Positions 25,541-34,223 of a stretch of DNA of 64,000 bases are shown here, piece by piece (positions within the stretch are counted from its first letter, which is position 1; each line of letters opens with the position of its first letter). Origin of the DNA: an uncultured Anaeromusa sp. (GTDB lineage: Bacteria > Bacillota > Negativicutes > Anaeromusales > Anaeromusaceae); NCBI RefSeq assembly GCF_963668665.1, contig NZ_OY764902.1, positions 1,181,501-1,245,500 of the forward strand, given 5' to 3'. Below the pieces are notes generated by a model, which worked only from the letters and a program-made list of their open reading frames with translations, was not told where the DNA came from and searched no databases. The position numbers and the translations under genes are program-made.

Positions 25541-25700
25541 CTCCTTCGAGCCCTCTATGGATGTCGGTTGCCATGCCATCCCTGGCGCAACCGACCCTAA
25601 GCGCGTCCAGCGCCGTCGCCGATTCTCTTGTTCCAAACCCGTCCCTTCTCTTGCGTACCCTCCCTCGACTCTCGCGACTCTTGTTCAAAATTCCGTGTCC
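25541..25700 (-). repeat. Composite repeat: GGAG-rich module plus GTCGGTTGCC palindrome
   Basis: The minus-oriented module (GCGACTCTTGTTCAAAATTC, TACCCTCCCTCGACTCTCGC) encloses an element at 25560-25632 with GTCGGTTGCCATGCC and GGCGCAACCGACCC arms and GCGTCCAGCGCCGTCGCCG. Related copies of the inner element lie at 29703-29772 (opposite orientation) and 52868-52945. Confidence 0.75.
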
Positions 25701-25711
25701 CTATTCTCTAG

Positions 25712-27613
25712 CTAAGGTGCAGTAAAGGTCAGCACAGCTTCGCCCGCCGGAGCGCTTATCAGCACCTGGCCGCCTTGGATACGCCCCGGTCCGCTTTGCA
25801 GCATCCAGCCAGCAGGCACCTCCAGCGGCAGCTCTTCCACCGCCTGAGGCAGGCGCAGCCGCACCTGACGCAGTTGGCCCTGGACCAATACATCCGTCTC
25901 CGCCGCATCTCGAGCCTCCCACCAGCGACCATATTCACCCAGAGATCCAAACCAAGCTTTGTCTTTGAGGGCATTCACCAGCCCCTGCTCAAAAGCCAGC
26001 TTCTCCCCCAACACATTAGGATGGATCAATACATTCAACAAGCCGCCGTACCGGGCAACCTTCGCGCTCAGCGCCAACGCCTTGTCCAGACGCTTATCCA
26101 TCGGCGGCTCCAGCTCATCTTCAATGGCGATAGGAAATTCGTATATCGGCACCTCACCTTGGCTGCTCCGAGAGTAGTTCAATTGGAAAGGTCGCTGCGT
26201 CAAAGCCGTATTGGCCGTCACATTCGAACTGTAGCGATAACCGGTTGCCGCCAACGCCTGGGGCAACATCAGCGGATTTTGCAGATGTCCCGCCCTGAAA
26301 GAAGCCACGGCTGCGCCTGTTCCTTGTTCTAATAAGAATTTGCTGACCCGCAGCTCTCCCAGCACCGTAGCGTTATGAATGGCGTACCGGCCGCTGATGA
26401 AAGGCTGGTAGGAAGGATACGATTCCGCGCCGCTTCCTAAAGGCAGGTCGGCAAAAACATAGGAATGACTGACTGTATGGCTGCCCACTTCCATACCTAA
26501 TTCCTTCAGCTTGCGCAAATACGGCAGATAGGCCTCGTTAAAGAAGATTTCATCATAGTAGTCGCGGATGTATTTTGTTTGGATAAAGTAAGTCCCCCGA
26601 ATGCCCATGGATTTTTCATATTCCGCATAGGCCAAAGCATTGACTACCGATTTGGTAAAATCCACGTCATGCGTAAGCAAAACGGCAAGCGCCTTGCCGG
26701 ACGGAACAGAACCCAGGAAGACGGCATTTTTTTCCGCGTTCCGATATACTTCCTTCAGCCATTGCAGCAAGATATCCAAAGATGGCTCATAGTCGTTCAC
26801 ATAGCTTCGCGCGCTGCTTTCGGCGCGGCTGTTATAGCCTGTCAAAAGCCAATGCCCCAAATCCAGTCCTACTGCATACGCCGCCCCGCCGCCGTAATCC
26901 TTGCGAATAATGGCCGCCTTGCCGTCTTCGTACGCTGCTACAACCTTACCTGTAGGGAAAAGAAAACTGTACGTTCCCAAGACGGCTTCCGGCGCACTGC
27001 CATTAATAGTCAAAGCTGCCTCCCGGGCATCGTCCAACGCCCAAGACAACGCTCCTTTTTGAAAAGACAGGCTTTTCTGCTGCCGCGAAGGAATAGCTTC
27101 CGTAAAACCAAACAAGTTTCTCATGGAATTAGCCAACGGCTGCACCGCCACTAGGACGCCGCCGTTTTGCACATGCTGGGACAACGCCGCCACCGCCTCT
27201 GTCGAAACCGTGCCGCCTGAAATCATAGGATACGCCAGAATCGCCTTGTGGCGCAACGCTTCCCGATAATCCTTCGTCAGCCGAAAGGGAATACCGGCGC
27301 TCTTTAGGCCATGCGTCAGCCCCAGCCAGTCCGACTTCACATCGGTCACCAACACCGCCAGACGACTGCCTTCACCTTGATCATAACGCCCCCAGCTGTC
27401 TTCCACCGGCGCCACTGCGCTGGGGCCGGCCGGGCCATTTACGCCAGGAGCAACATATAAATCGGCAGCTTCCACACGAAAAGAACCGGAATTGTCGATT
27501 TGACGAGGCTGTCTTGGATCGCTGGGCCCTACCTGCCCGTAGGCGGCTGCCGTGCTCATGCCAAGAATCCAACCAAACAAGCAGAACACCGCAACTTTAA
27601 GAAACTCTCTCAT
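25712..27613 (-). CDS. Exported NodB-like polysaccharide deacetylase family protein
   Basis: A 633-residue secreted protein. It has a signal peptide (MREFLKVAVFCLFGWILGMS to AAA), an N-terminal domain (~50-260) with a flavodoxin/GATase-like pattern (LAVLVTDVKSDWLG; GGTVSTEAVAALSQHVQNGG), and a NodB-like domain (~310-540). NodB metal/catalytic motifs are present: LTHDVDF (motif 1), GSHTVSHSY (motif 2, HxxxH) and SFRAGHLQ (motif 3 region). A small C-terminal beta domain follows. ATG 27613 has AAGGAGG upstream. It should deacetylate or otherwise trim an extracellular polysaccharide. It is the second gene of a two-gene operon with a GH16-like protein, tail to tail with the synthase genes. Confidence 0.8.
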   Translation of the reverse strand: MREFLKVAVFCLFGWILGMSTAAAYGQVGPSDPRQPRQIDNSGSFRVEAADLYVAPGVNGPAGPSAVAPVEDSWGRYDQGEGSRLAVLVTDVKSDWLGLTHGLKSAGIPFRLTKDYREALRHKAILAYPMISGGTVSTEAVAALSQHVQNGGVLVAVQPLANSMRNLFGFTEAIPSRQQKSLSFQKGALSWALDDAREAALTINGSAPEAVLGTYSFLFPTGKVVAAYEDGKAAIIRKDYGGGAAYAVGLDLGHWLLTGYNSRAESSARSYVNDYEPSLDILLQWLKEVYRNAEKNAVFLGSVPSGKALAVLLTHDVDFTKSVVNALAYAEYEKSMGIRGTYFIQTKYIRDYYDEIFFNEAYLPYLRKLKELGMEVGSHTVSHSYVFADLPLGSGAESYPSYQPFISGRYAIHNATVLGELRVSKFLLEQGTGAAVASFRAGHLQNPLMLPQALAATGYRYSSNVTANTALTQRPFQLNYSRSSQGEVPIYEFPIAIEDELEPPMDKRLDKALALSAKVARYGGLLNVLIHPNVLGEKLAFEQGLVNALKDKAWFGSLGEYGRWWEARDAAETDVLVQGQLRQVRLRLPQAVEELPLEVPAGWMLQSGPGRIQGGQVLISAPAGEAVLTFTAP

Positions 27614-27623
27614 TACATCCTCC

Positions 27624-28337
27624 TTACGACCACGGCCGATACTGAAAGTCATGAATTACTACTTCCACGTCCTTGCCATTCTGCGGCTGCCGTCCTCCAT
27701 AGAGCCACAAATTCATGCGCACCTGCAGATGGCGCCGTTCAAAAAGCAGGTCTCCTAAAACCGGCTTCTTCGGGTACTGCCAGCGGGCAAAGACAGCGTC
27801 TTCGTCACTGCGATGTCCGTATTGGCCCCAAAAGCGCAACTGCTCCGGCAGCCACTCGATTCGATAGGTGCTATAGCTTCCCTCTGGAAGCGCAATTTGA
27901 AAAGACTGCGCCGCATGCCGTTCTTGCCGGTACAGGCCGAACAAGCCATTAGGGTTTTGCGCCCGCCCCCAGCGCGCCACCTCCACATCCGCCTCTTCTA
28001 AACTGGAAGGATGGTACAAAAATAAGCCCAGTACTACCTGCGGATCCAGCCGATCCAGTTCACCAATGACTTGAAACGAAAAGCGGCCATAGGAAAAATA
28101 CTTTCGACTGATCACTTCGGCGCAATACCAAAGGCCTCTCTTTTCCAAACGCAAATGCAAAGCGCCGGCTTCATCCACCCACGCCTGACGGGAAGACCAG
28201 TGATTCTTGCCTGGATAGTCATAGCCGTCCTTCACCTGCCATTGATAGCCTGCAAAGGACAATTCCGCTGCAGCCCAAACGCTGTCCGGCCAAACTAACA
28301 GCAAGACCAAACAGGCAAACACGATCCTTTTTCTCAT
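27624..28337 (-). CDS. GH16-like exported glycoside hydrolase
   Basis: A 237-residue protein with a signal peptide (MRKRIVFACLVLLLVWPDSV...AAA) and a concanavalin-like beta-sandwich. The motif EEADVEVARWG matches the GH16 active site ExDxE, so both catalytic Glu residues appear present. Other typical pieces are YGRFSFQV and the YRIEWLPEQLRFWG strand pair. ATG 28337 has AAAGGAG upstream. The stop lies 10 bp before the deacetylase start, so the two are one operon. GH16 enzymes cut beta-1,3 or beta-1,4 glucans and galactans; here it may process the polysaccharide made by the nearby synthase. Confidence 0.75.
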   Translation of the reverse strand: MRKRIVFACLVLLLVWPDSVWAAAELSFAGYQWQVKDGYDYPGKNHWSSRQAWVDEAGALHLRLEKRGLWYCAEVISRKYFSYGRFSFQVIGELDRLDPQVVLGLFLYHPSSLEEADVEVARWGRAQNPNGLFGLYRQERHAAQSFQIALPEGSYSTYRIEWLPEQLRFWGQYGHRSDEDAVFARWQYPKKPVLGDLLFERRHLQVRMNLWLYGGRQPQNGKDVEVVIHDFQYRPWS

Positions 28338-28557
28338 AGCCTTCTCCTTTGCAGACACAGACGGTAAGCAAAAAAAGGATTATCGTGTTGATACAGTTCG
28401 CGCCCAAACAAGAGGTTCCTGCTCTAAAATGCCAATTTGACAGCACAACAGCCACGCAAAGACTGCGAATTCCGCAAATTTTCACCAAAGTCTTTTATGA
28501 ACCTTCTATTTTTGCTATGATAGACATGGATAGATCTAGGCAAAGGAGACTTGCGAC

Positions 28558-29664
28558 TTGTTAAAGAAAGAACAGCAGTCCATTACCCTCTTTACCGTCT
28601 TTGTTCTGTCCGGCATTTGGGCCGGCGTCATCTTCTTTACATACCAGGAAAGTCAATCTGTCAAAGAAGCCTTCTCCGAGCGTCGTTCCCTTTATTACAT
28701 AGCAGCCACTGTGTTCAGCGCGCTGCTGCTTAGCTATGCCATTTACCTAATACGCAGCAAAAAGCAGGCGTTGCTCTTGGCCGAAGCCAAGGAAGAACAA
28801 GAACAGCTGCTGCGGCTGTACGCCAGCAAGCTTCCGGACCCGTGCTTCATTATTGCCGAAGACGGCACCTATATGGACATCATCGGCCCGGAGGACAAGC
28901 TATTCATTTTTACGGCGGAGCAGGCTATCGGGCGAAACCTGGGCGATTTCTACCCTCCTCGGGAAGTGCAGGAGGTGTTGGAAGTCATCCGCCACACCAT
29001 CGAAAGCGGCGAACCGCAGGTGACGGAATATACGCCGCAGTTTCCCTTTGGCGGCACCCGTTGCTTTGAAGTTCGCACCTCCCCCATTGACCGCCTTGTG
29101 GAGGAAAAAAGAGTGGCCATGATGGTAGTCATTGATATCACCAGCCGCAAGCAGGCGTTGGAGCACATCCAGTTCATGACCGATCATGATTCCGTCACAG
29201 GCCTCTTGAACCGCAGCCGTTTTGAAAAAGAACTGCTGCGCCTTACCGCCCCGGGCTTGCCCACCAGCTTAATTGTCTTTGACATTCACGGCCTGCGCAG
29301 CATCAATAATGCCTTCGGCTATCAAGCTGGCAATGATTTGCTGCTGGCGCTGGCGCATGTGCTCAAGCAAGTCGGCGGCAAGCATTTTATCCTGGGACGC
29401 ATCGGCGATGATGAACTGGCCGCCATTCTGCCGGAAAGCGACGCCGCATCCTTGGAAGCGTATCGCAGCGCGGTACTGGCGCAAATCGAGCTGTACAACC
29501 AGCTGCATCCGGAACCGGCCTTGTCGGTTCTGGTAGGGCAGGCCTTTTCCAACGGCACAACCAATCCCAGCCTCTTACTGCGCACTGCCGACGAAGCCAT
29601 CCTCCAGCAAAAGCAGGTTTTACTCTGCCGCACGCAGGGAGAACGAGATTTTGAACAGGAGTAG
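28558..29664 (+). CDS. Membrane PAS-GGDEF protein (variant GDDEL signature)
   Basis: A 368-residue protein. Two membrane helices (~13-30, ~45-63) are followed by a coiled coil, a PAS domain (~85-205; LPDPCFIIAEDGTYMDI ... VVIDITSRKQ) and a GGDEF domain (~215-360; DHDSVTGLLNRSRFE; FDIHGLRSINNAFGY). The signature reads RIGDDELAAILP, so GGDEF is GDDEL; activity is uncertain and no RxxD inhibitory site is seen. The start is TTG 28558, set by AAAGGAG 9 bp upstream; there is no nearby ATG. The last residues (FEQE) and the stop are encoded by a GGAG-rich repeat, so the C-terminus may have been altered by insertion. It diverges from the GH16/deacetylase operon and may tune it through c-di-GMP. Confidence 0.82.
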   Translation: MLKKEQQSITLFTVFVLSGIWAGVIFFTYQESQSVKEAFSERRSLYYIAATVFSALLLSYAIYLIRSKKQALLLAEAKEEQEQLLRLYASKLPDPCFIIAEDGTYMDIIGPEDKLFIFTAEQAIGRNLGDFYPPREVQEVLEVIRHTIESGEPQVTEYTPQFPFGGTRCFEVRTSPIDRLVEEKRVAMMVVIDITSRKQALEHIQFMTDHDSVTGLLNRSRFEKELLRLTAPGLPTSLIVFDIHGLRSINNAFGYQAGNDLLLALAHVLKQVGGKHFILGRIGDDELAAILPESDAASLEAYRSAVLAQIELYNQLHPEPALSVLVGQAFSNGTTNPSLLLRTADEAILQQKQVLLCRTQGERDFEQE

Positions 29665-29830
29665 AGGGAGTAAAGTGAGGGCTACGGAGTGGAATTGAAC
29701 AAGAGAATCGGCGACGGCGCTGGATGCGCCTAGGGTCGGTTGCGCCATGGATGGCATGGCAACCGACATCTATAAAGGGCTCGCATGAGACCTCTGGAAA
29801 TAGAATATTGAACAGGAGTACGACGGTGCC
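29653..29830 (+). repeat. Composite repeat block overlapping the GGDEF gene stop
   Basis: TTTTGAACAGGAGTAGAGGG supplies the stop TAG of the GGDEF gene. After GTAAAGTGAGGGCTACGG comes a second unit (TTGAACAAGAGAATCGG), then the GTCGGTTGCG palindrome element (29703-29772), then another TTGAACAGGAGTACG. It is a clear mosaic of two repeat families. Confidence 0.8.
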
Positions 29831-29837
29831 AGAAGCA

Positions 29838-29890
29838 CCTATTATGTTCTCTCTGTTTCCTCTGGCCTTTCCTCTGTTACTCTGTGTGAA
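29838..29890 (-). repeat. CTCTGTTTCCTCTGGC repeat
   Basis: TTCTCTCTGTTTCCTCTGGC then CCTTTCCTCTGTTACTCTGTG. Same family as at 24177 (opposite strand) and 41808. Confidence 0.55.
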
Positions 29891-30013
29891 TCGTATCTCT
29901 TGTGTTGAGGTTACACTTTAATTCTCGAATTCTAGTATTTTATTATTTTTTGATATGTTGTTATGAAATCAGCCGTTGTTTTCTGTTGTTTTTTGTCTTT
30001 TGTATTCTTTTCG

Positions 30014-30043
30014 TTGACAGATTGCACGCCCCTGCGATACAAT
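30014..30043 (+). promoter_or_regulatory. Strong sigma-A-type promoter of the candidate small RNA
   Basis: A perfect -35 TTGACA (30014-30019), an 18-bp spacer and a -10 TACAAT (30038-30043). No open reading frame with a binding site follows before the terminator 60 bp on, so it appears to drive a short RNA. Confidence 0.75.
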
Positions 30044-30049
30044 TTAACC

Positions 30050-30141
30050 ATCGTCGATTCGGAGTTGTCCGCCAACAATTCACGAGTTCGACCCATGAAG
30101 AGTTAGACAAGCAGCGCAAGGCTGTTTGTCTAACTTTTTTT
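30050..30141 (+). ncRNA. Candidate small RNA (~92 nt)
   Basis: Starts about 7 bp after the -10 TACAAT and ends in a strong terminator (GTTAGACAA / TTGTCTAAC plus T7 at 30102-30141). Before it is a second hairpin (GAGTTGTCCGCCAACAATTC, stem GAGTTGT/ACAATTC). There is no start codon with a binding site. The promoter-hairpin-terminator layout is that of a bacterial sRNA. It matches no RNA family I can name. A GAGTTCGA stretch recalls a tRNA T-loop, but no acceptor or anticodon stem can be drawn. Confidence 0.55.
30102..30141 (+). terminator. Intrinsic terminator of the candidate small RNA
   Basis: GTTAGACAA-GCAGC pairs with GCTG-TTTGTCTAAC, followed by TTTTTTT. The minus strand lacks a comparable T-tract. 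Confidence 0.85.
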
Positions 30142-30148
30142 ATATACA

Positions 30149-30183
30149 AAGGAGTTGCGCCAGGAAGCACAACTCCTTTTTTT
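30149..30183. terminator. Second terminator hairpin, likely bidirectional
   Basis: AAGGAGTTG pairs with CAACTCCTTTTTTT. On the minus strand it follows the stop of the GGDEF-hemerythrin gene (30212) and leads into TTTGTATATAAAAA, so it probably ends that transcript, while backing up the sRNA terminator on the plus strand. Confidence 0.75.
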
Positions 30184-30211
30184 AAACCGTTGCTTACTTA
30201 TAATGATTCGC

Positions 30212-32311
30212 TCATTCCGCTCTCTTTTGCGTATAATAGAAAAACTCTTGGTCATCGTGGGTCATATGATTCGTAATGATATCATCAATGAAAAAAGAAC
30301 CAAACGCAAAGGAACTAATTTTTTCAGCTACATAATCTTCTTGTAGCTTAGCTGCTTTAGCAAGTAAGGTTTTATGGATTCTTTCATGTTCTTTTACATC
30401 TGGATATCCGATTTCCTCCAATATTTGTTCTTCGCTTTCAAAATGCTTTACAATTTCTCCGACTAAATTAACCATTAGCGAAATTATCATTTTCCGATCC
30501 GGCGCCGGTTGCAAGGCATAATAAAAGTACTCGCTGGCCAAATTCACAAGAGCTTTATGTTGGCTATCGATTGTCGCTTCACCGCTATTCCATTCATCTC
30601 TCCATTCCACGTTCATTGACGCAACAGGAGCTAGCTTAGGGATATAGCAGACAACTCTATTTCTTCCTAATTTTTTAGCTCGATACAGCATTTCATCGGT
30701 TCGTTTATACCAAGATAAAAAATCTTCTTCTGCCTTTTTTTCGCTAACTCCCAGACTTGCGGTAACTTGACCGGCTACCGGATGCCTAGCGGTGTCCATG
30801 TCCATTCGGATTTTTTCTGCGGCACTTTCGGCTTCAATAATATTAGTGTGAGGCATTAAAACAAGAAATTCTTCTCCTCCAATGCGGAAAAAATGATCCG
30901 CGCTTCGGATAACCTTCTTAACCGTTTGCGCTGTTTGAATTAAAACCTCGTCTCCAATTGGGTGCCCCCATGTGTCATTTACTTTCTTAAAGTGATCAAG
31001 ATCAAATAAAATCATGGCTAAGGATTCCTCATAACGTTCCGCATGAGCAATCAATTTTACCACTTCTTGTTCAAGCATTTGTCGGTTATATAGCCCAGTT
31101 AAGCAGTCTTGCGTCGCTAGTTTTTCATTCTGCGCTTTTAGCTCCTGCGTTTCTTTTAGGCTTGTATACAGCATTTTCACACCTTGCGTCAACAAGCCGA
31201 TTTCATCTTTCCGTTTCAACTCTTCTTCTAACGGAATAACCGGTCTGCCATCTACAATGCTTTTTAACGCCCCGATAATTCGTTCTAAGGGGGCAAATAA
31301 ACGCACTCGAAAATATACCAATGTAAAAAGAGCAAATCCCACTGCCAGGAAAAATTGCAGCATCGCCCGCTCTAGTTGTTCTTCCGCTCTACTTTCTAAA
31401 GCGTCAACCGATCGAGCCGTTTCGCGGTTCACTTCGCGGATTAATTCAAAAATAGAATCAAAGGCTTTTACCGATAAATCAGCCAAACGGGCTGCATCAG
31501 AGCTTGTTGCGCTCCCATTCATTGCTTTTTGCAATACTTCATTTTGAAAAGGTCTATAGGTTTTATAATAATCATTGTACACTCTGTCTTTCTTTTCGGT
31601 CAGTTCCGCACGATTGATGTCAAAGACACTTTTTTCAATACCACTCCAAATGTAATCGGCTTTTGAACGATATTCAATAAAGTTCTCATATTCACTTGGA
31701 GATAACTTCTTGCCTTGATTGACCACGGAAGTTAGTGTGCTCGCACTAGAACCGCTAAAAAGACGAAACTCAACACAATCAAGCTGAAAATGGTGATAAA
31801 AGTCGAAAAAACCGAGCTCACTTGTTGGTTTTTCCATTTCTTCAATGACTTGTTTTATGTGAAAAATGATCAAAGTCGACTCATTAAACCAGGTAGTCCG
31901 AAACGAAATGTCTCGATCCGCTAAATTTAGCGAAGCTTGCACATCTGCATTCGACCGTAATTGCTTCAATTGATTATACTGTTTTTTTAAGTTTTCCGCT
32001 TCTTCGGGGTTAAGCGAAGCAAGTCGATTAATTCCATCACTCAAAAAAGTATCAACCTGCCTTCTTCGCTCGGTAATGAAAATACGATTTGCTTCGCTAA
32101 GCGGCGTTTTTGACGTTAGCACAACATTAGTTCGTCCACGTTCAAAAGCAAGCGCTTCTAGCGTAGAAAACAAAAACATACTGCACTCGTTAATAGTCGC
32201 AATTTCTTTTGCTTTTTCCTTCTTCTCTATGACATCCACAAGCATAAAGGCGGAAGTAGAAATCAAGATCACGTTCACTAATAAAATACAGATTAGCAGT
32301 CTTCTTTGCAA
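30212..32311 (-). CDS. Membrane diguanylate cyclase with C-terminal hemerythrin domain
   Basis: About 699 residues. A membrane helix at the N-terminus and another near 330 bracket a ~290-residue helical extracytoplasmic domain, resembling nitrate/nitrite-sensing folds (EALAFERGRTNVVLT). A HAMP follows, then GGDEF (~415-550) with an intact GGEEF and an RSAD inhibitory site five residues ahead. The hemerythrin domain (~565-695) has all ligand motifs: SQHKAL, KHFESEE, HERIH, NHMTHDD. It should make c-di-GMP in response to a periplasmic ligand and O2. TTG 32311 after ATAGGAGG is the preferred start; GTG 32335 lacks a site. Clearly more AT-rich than its neighbours, suggesting transfer. Confidence 0.88.
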   Translation of the reverse strand: MQRRLLICILLVNVILISTSAFMLVDVIEKKEKAKEIATINECSMFLFSTLEALAFERGRTNVVLTSKTPLSEANRIFITERRRQVDTFLSDGINRLASLNPEEAENLKKQYNQLKQLRSNADVQASLNLADRDISFRTTWFNESTLIIFHIKQVIEEMEKPTSELGFFDFYHHFQLDCVEFRLFSGSSASTLTSVVNQGKKLSPSEYENFIEYRSKADYIWSGIEKSVFDINRAELTEKKDRVYNDYYKTYRPFQNEVLQKAMNGSATSSDAARLADLSVKAFDSIFELIREVNRETARSVDALESRAEEQLERAMLQFFLAVGFALFTLVYFRVRLFAPLERIIGALKSIVDGRPVIPLEEELKRKDEIGLLTQGVKMLYTSLKETQELKAQNEKLATQDCLTGLYNRQMLEQEVVKLIAHAERYEESLAMILFDLDHFKKVNDTWGHPIGDEVLIQTAQTVKKVIRSADHFFRIGGEEFLVLMPHTNIIEAESAAEKIRMDMDTARHPVAGQVTASLGVSEKKAEEDFLSWYKRTDEMLYRAKKLGRNRVVCYIPKLAPVASMNVEWRDEWNSGEATIDSQHKALVNLASEYFYYALQPAPDRKMIISLMVNLVGEIVKHFESEEQILEEIGYPDVKEHERIHKTLLAKAAKLQEDYVAEKISSFAFGSFFIDDIITNHMTHDDQEFFYYTQKRAE

Positions 32312-32410
32312 AGAACCTCCTATAATAGCAACCACCTTCTTAACGAATTTTATAAGTTTCTATTTCTCTCATTGTTACCCAAACTCCTTTTTGCAAAGAA
32401 TATTATGACA

Positions 32411-32515
32411 ATACTCTTTGCGTACCCTCCCTCTACTCTTGTCAAAACTCATACCCCGTAACCCTCATTCGTACCCTCTCATGACTCCGGTTCTCTTGTT
32501 CAATCCCGTCTTCCC
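32411..32515 (-). repeat. GGAG-rich repeat modules (minus orientation)
   Basis: Several units: CCCTCCCTCTACTCTTGTC, TACCCTCTCATGACTCCGGT and GGTTCTCTTGTTCAATCCC. They fill the gap between the divergent GGDEF-hemerythrin and prfC genes. Confidence 0.7.
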
Positions 32516-32526
32516 TCGCACCCCTC

Positions 32527-32555
32527 TTGGTATGAATTGGTTTTCATGCTAAAAT
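32527..32555 (+). promoter_or_regulatory. Probable prfC promoter
   Basis: TTGGTA (32527-32532), a 17-bp spacer and TAAAAT (32550-32555), 54 bp before the start codon and just after the repeat block. This fits a vegetative promoter. Confidence 0.55.
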
Positions 32556-32609
32556 GGAGGGACCGACAAATAGCAAGTAGTTGCTGATTTAGATACATGG
32601 AGGTACATC

Positions 32610-34220
32610 ATGACACAAGCATTAAGCGCCCTTGCGGCTGAGAGCAAGCGGCGACGGACTTTCGCCATCATCTCTCACCCGGATGCCGGCAAAACAACCT
32701 TAACAGAAAAACTGCTTTTATACGGAGGCGCCATTCACCTGGCCGGTTCGGTTAAATCCCGCAAGGCCCAGCGCCATGCCGTCTCGGACTGGATGGAAAT
32801 TGAAAAGCAGCGCGGCATTTCCGTTACCTCCAGCGTTATGCAGTTCGACTACGACGGGTTCCGAATCAACATCCTCGACACCCCTGGTCACCAAGATTTC
32901 AGCGAGGATACCTACCGCACGCTGATGGCCGTAGACAGCGCCGTCATGCTCATTGACGTAGCCAAAGGCGTAGAGCCCCAGACCATCAAGCTCTTCAAGG
33001 TCTGCCGCCAGCGGGGTATTCCCATCTTTACCTTTATCAACAAGCTGGACCGCCATGGCAAGCACCCTATGGATTTAATGGAAGAAATCGAAAAAGTGCT
33101 GGGCATCCAAAGCTATCCCATGAACTGGCCTATCGGCATTGAAGGCGACTACAAAGGCGTCTACAATCGACGCGAACGCCAGATTGAGCTGTTCCAGGAA
33201 GACGGTACCCACGGCCAATGGGCGCTGCCGTCCAGCAAGGGCAGTGTCGATGATCCGGCCTTTACCGAAGTCATTGGCGAAGAAACGCATCGCACTCTCT
33301 GCGAGGAAATCGAGCTTTTAGATACCGCCGGCGAAGCCTTTGACATGGAACGCGTCCAAAAAGGCGAGCTGACCCCTATCTTTTTCGGCAGCGCCATGAG
33401 CAATTTTGGCGTACAGCCGTTTTTGGAGGAATTCCTGCGCCTCGCTCCTGAGCCCGCGCCGCGGCGTTCTTCCGACGGCGTTGTACAGCCTACGGAAGAA
33501 GAGTTTTCCGCTTTCGTTTTCAAAATTCAGGCTAACATGAATCCCGCCCACCGGGATCGTCTGGCCTTTATCCGCATCGTATCCGGTCATTTCGGCCGGG
33601 GCATGACGGTCAACCATTCTCGCAGCGGCAAACCGGTCAAGCTCTCACAGCCGCAGCAATTTCTGGCTCAAGACCGCACCATTATTGAAGAAGCCTGGCC
33701 GGGCGACATTGTCGGCCTCTTTGATCCGGGAGTTTTCGGCATTGGCGATACCCTTTCCGTCAACCGCAGCAACGACTTCGCCTTTGCGGACTTCCCGATT
33801 TTCCCGCCGGAGCGCTTTTGCCGCGTACAACCCAAGGACACCATGAAGCGCAAGCAATTTTTAAAAGGCATTACCCAGCTTACCCAGGAGGGTGCTGTAC
33901 AGCTTTTCCAGCAAGATGACACTCTTGCCGAAAGCTATGTAGTCGGCGCTGTCGGCCAGCTGCAGTTTGAAGTGCTGGAATACCGCCTCAAAAACGAGTA
34001 CGGCTGCACCATCTTGATGCACTCCCTGCCCTACGAGCACGCCCGCTGGCTCGACGCCGGCAGTCAGGACGTCACCACCTTCAAAGGCATTGACCGGGCC
34101 ATGATCGTGCGCGACGCGAAAGGCCGCAAAGTAGCGCTGTTCCAGAGCGATTGGGCGCTACGCTGGTCCGAAGACAACAATCCGAAAATCGGCTTCTTGT
34201 TGTCACCGCCGGAGCTGTAG
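32610..34220 (+). CDS. prfC: Peptide chain release factor 3
   Basis: A 536-residue translational GTPase that recycles RF1/RF2 from the ribosome after peptide release. G1 is SHPDAGKTTLTEKLLLYGGA, typical of RF3; switch II follows as DTPGHQDFSEDT, and NKLDR is G4. The insert LDRHGKHPMDLMEEIEKVLG and the C-terminal half (GAVGQLQFEVLEYRLKNEYG) also match RF3 and set it apart from EF-G. Length is normal (E. coli 529). ATG 32610 has TGGAGGTAC upstream. It is followed three bases later by a DeoR-type regulator, an unusual pairing. Confidence 0.95.
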   Translation: MTQALSALAAESKRRRTFAIISHPDAGKTTLTEKLLLYGGAIHLAGSVKSRKAQRHAVSDWMEIEKQRGISVTSSVMQFDYDGFRINILDTPGHQDFSEDTYRTLMAVDSAVMLIDVAKGVEPQTIKLFKVCRQRGIPIFTFINKLDRHGKHPMDLMEEIEKVLGIQSYPMNWPIGIEGDYKGVYNRRERQIELFQEDGTHGQWALPSSKGSVDDPAFTEVIGEETHRTLCEEIELLDTAGEAFDMERVQKGELTPIFFGSAMSNFGVQPFLEEFLRLAPEPAPRRSSDGVVQPTEEEFSAFVFKIQANMNPAHRDRLAFIRIVSGHFGRGMTVNHSRSGKPVKLSQPQQFLAQDRTIIEEAWPGDIVGLFDPGVFGIGDTLSVNRSNDFAFADFPIFPPERFCRVQPKDTMKRKQFLKGITQLTQEGAVQLFQQDDTLAESYVVGAVGQLQFEVLEYRLKNEYGCTILMHSLPYEHARWLDAGSQDVTTFKGIDRAMIVRDAKGRKVALFQSDWALRWSEDNNPKIGFLLSPPEL

Positions 34221-34223
34221 ACC

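Noticed and set aside
30055..30100. tRNA or tRNA remnant (GAGTTCGA)
   Set aside because: No acceptor, D or anticodon stem can be formed around it and there is no CCA end.
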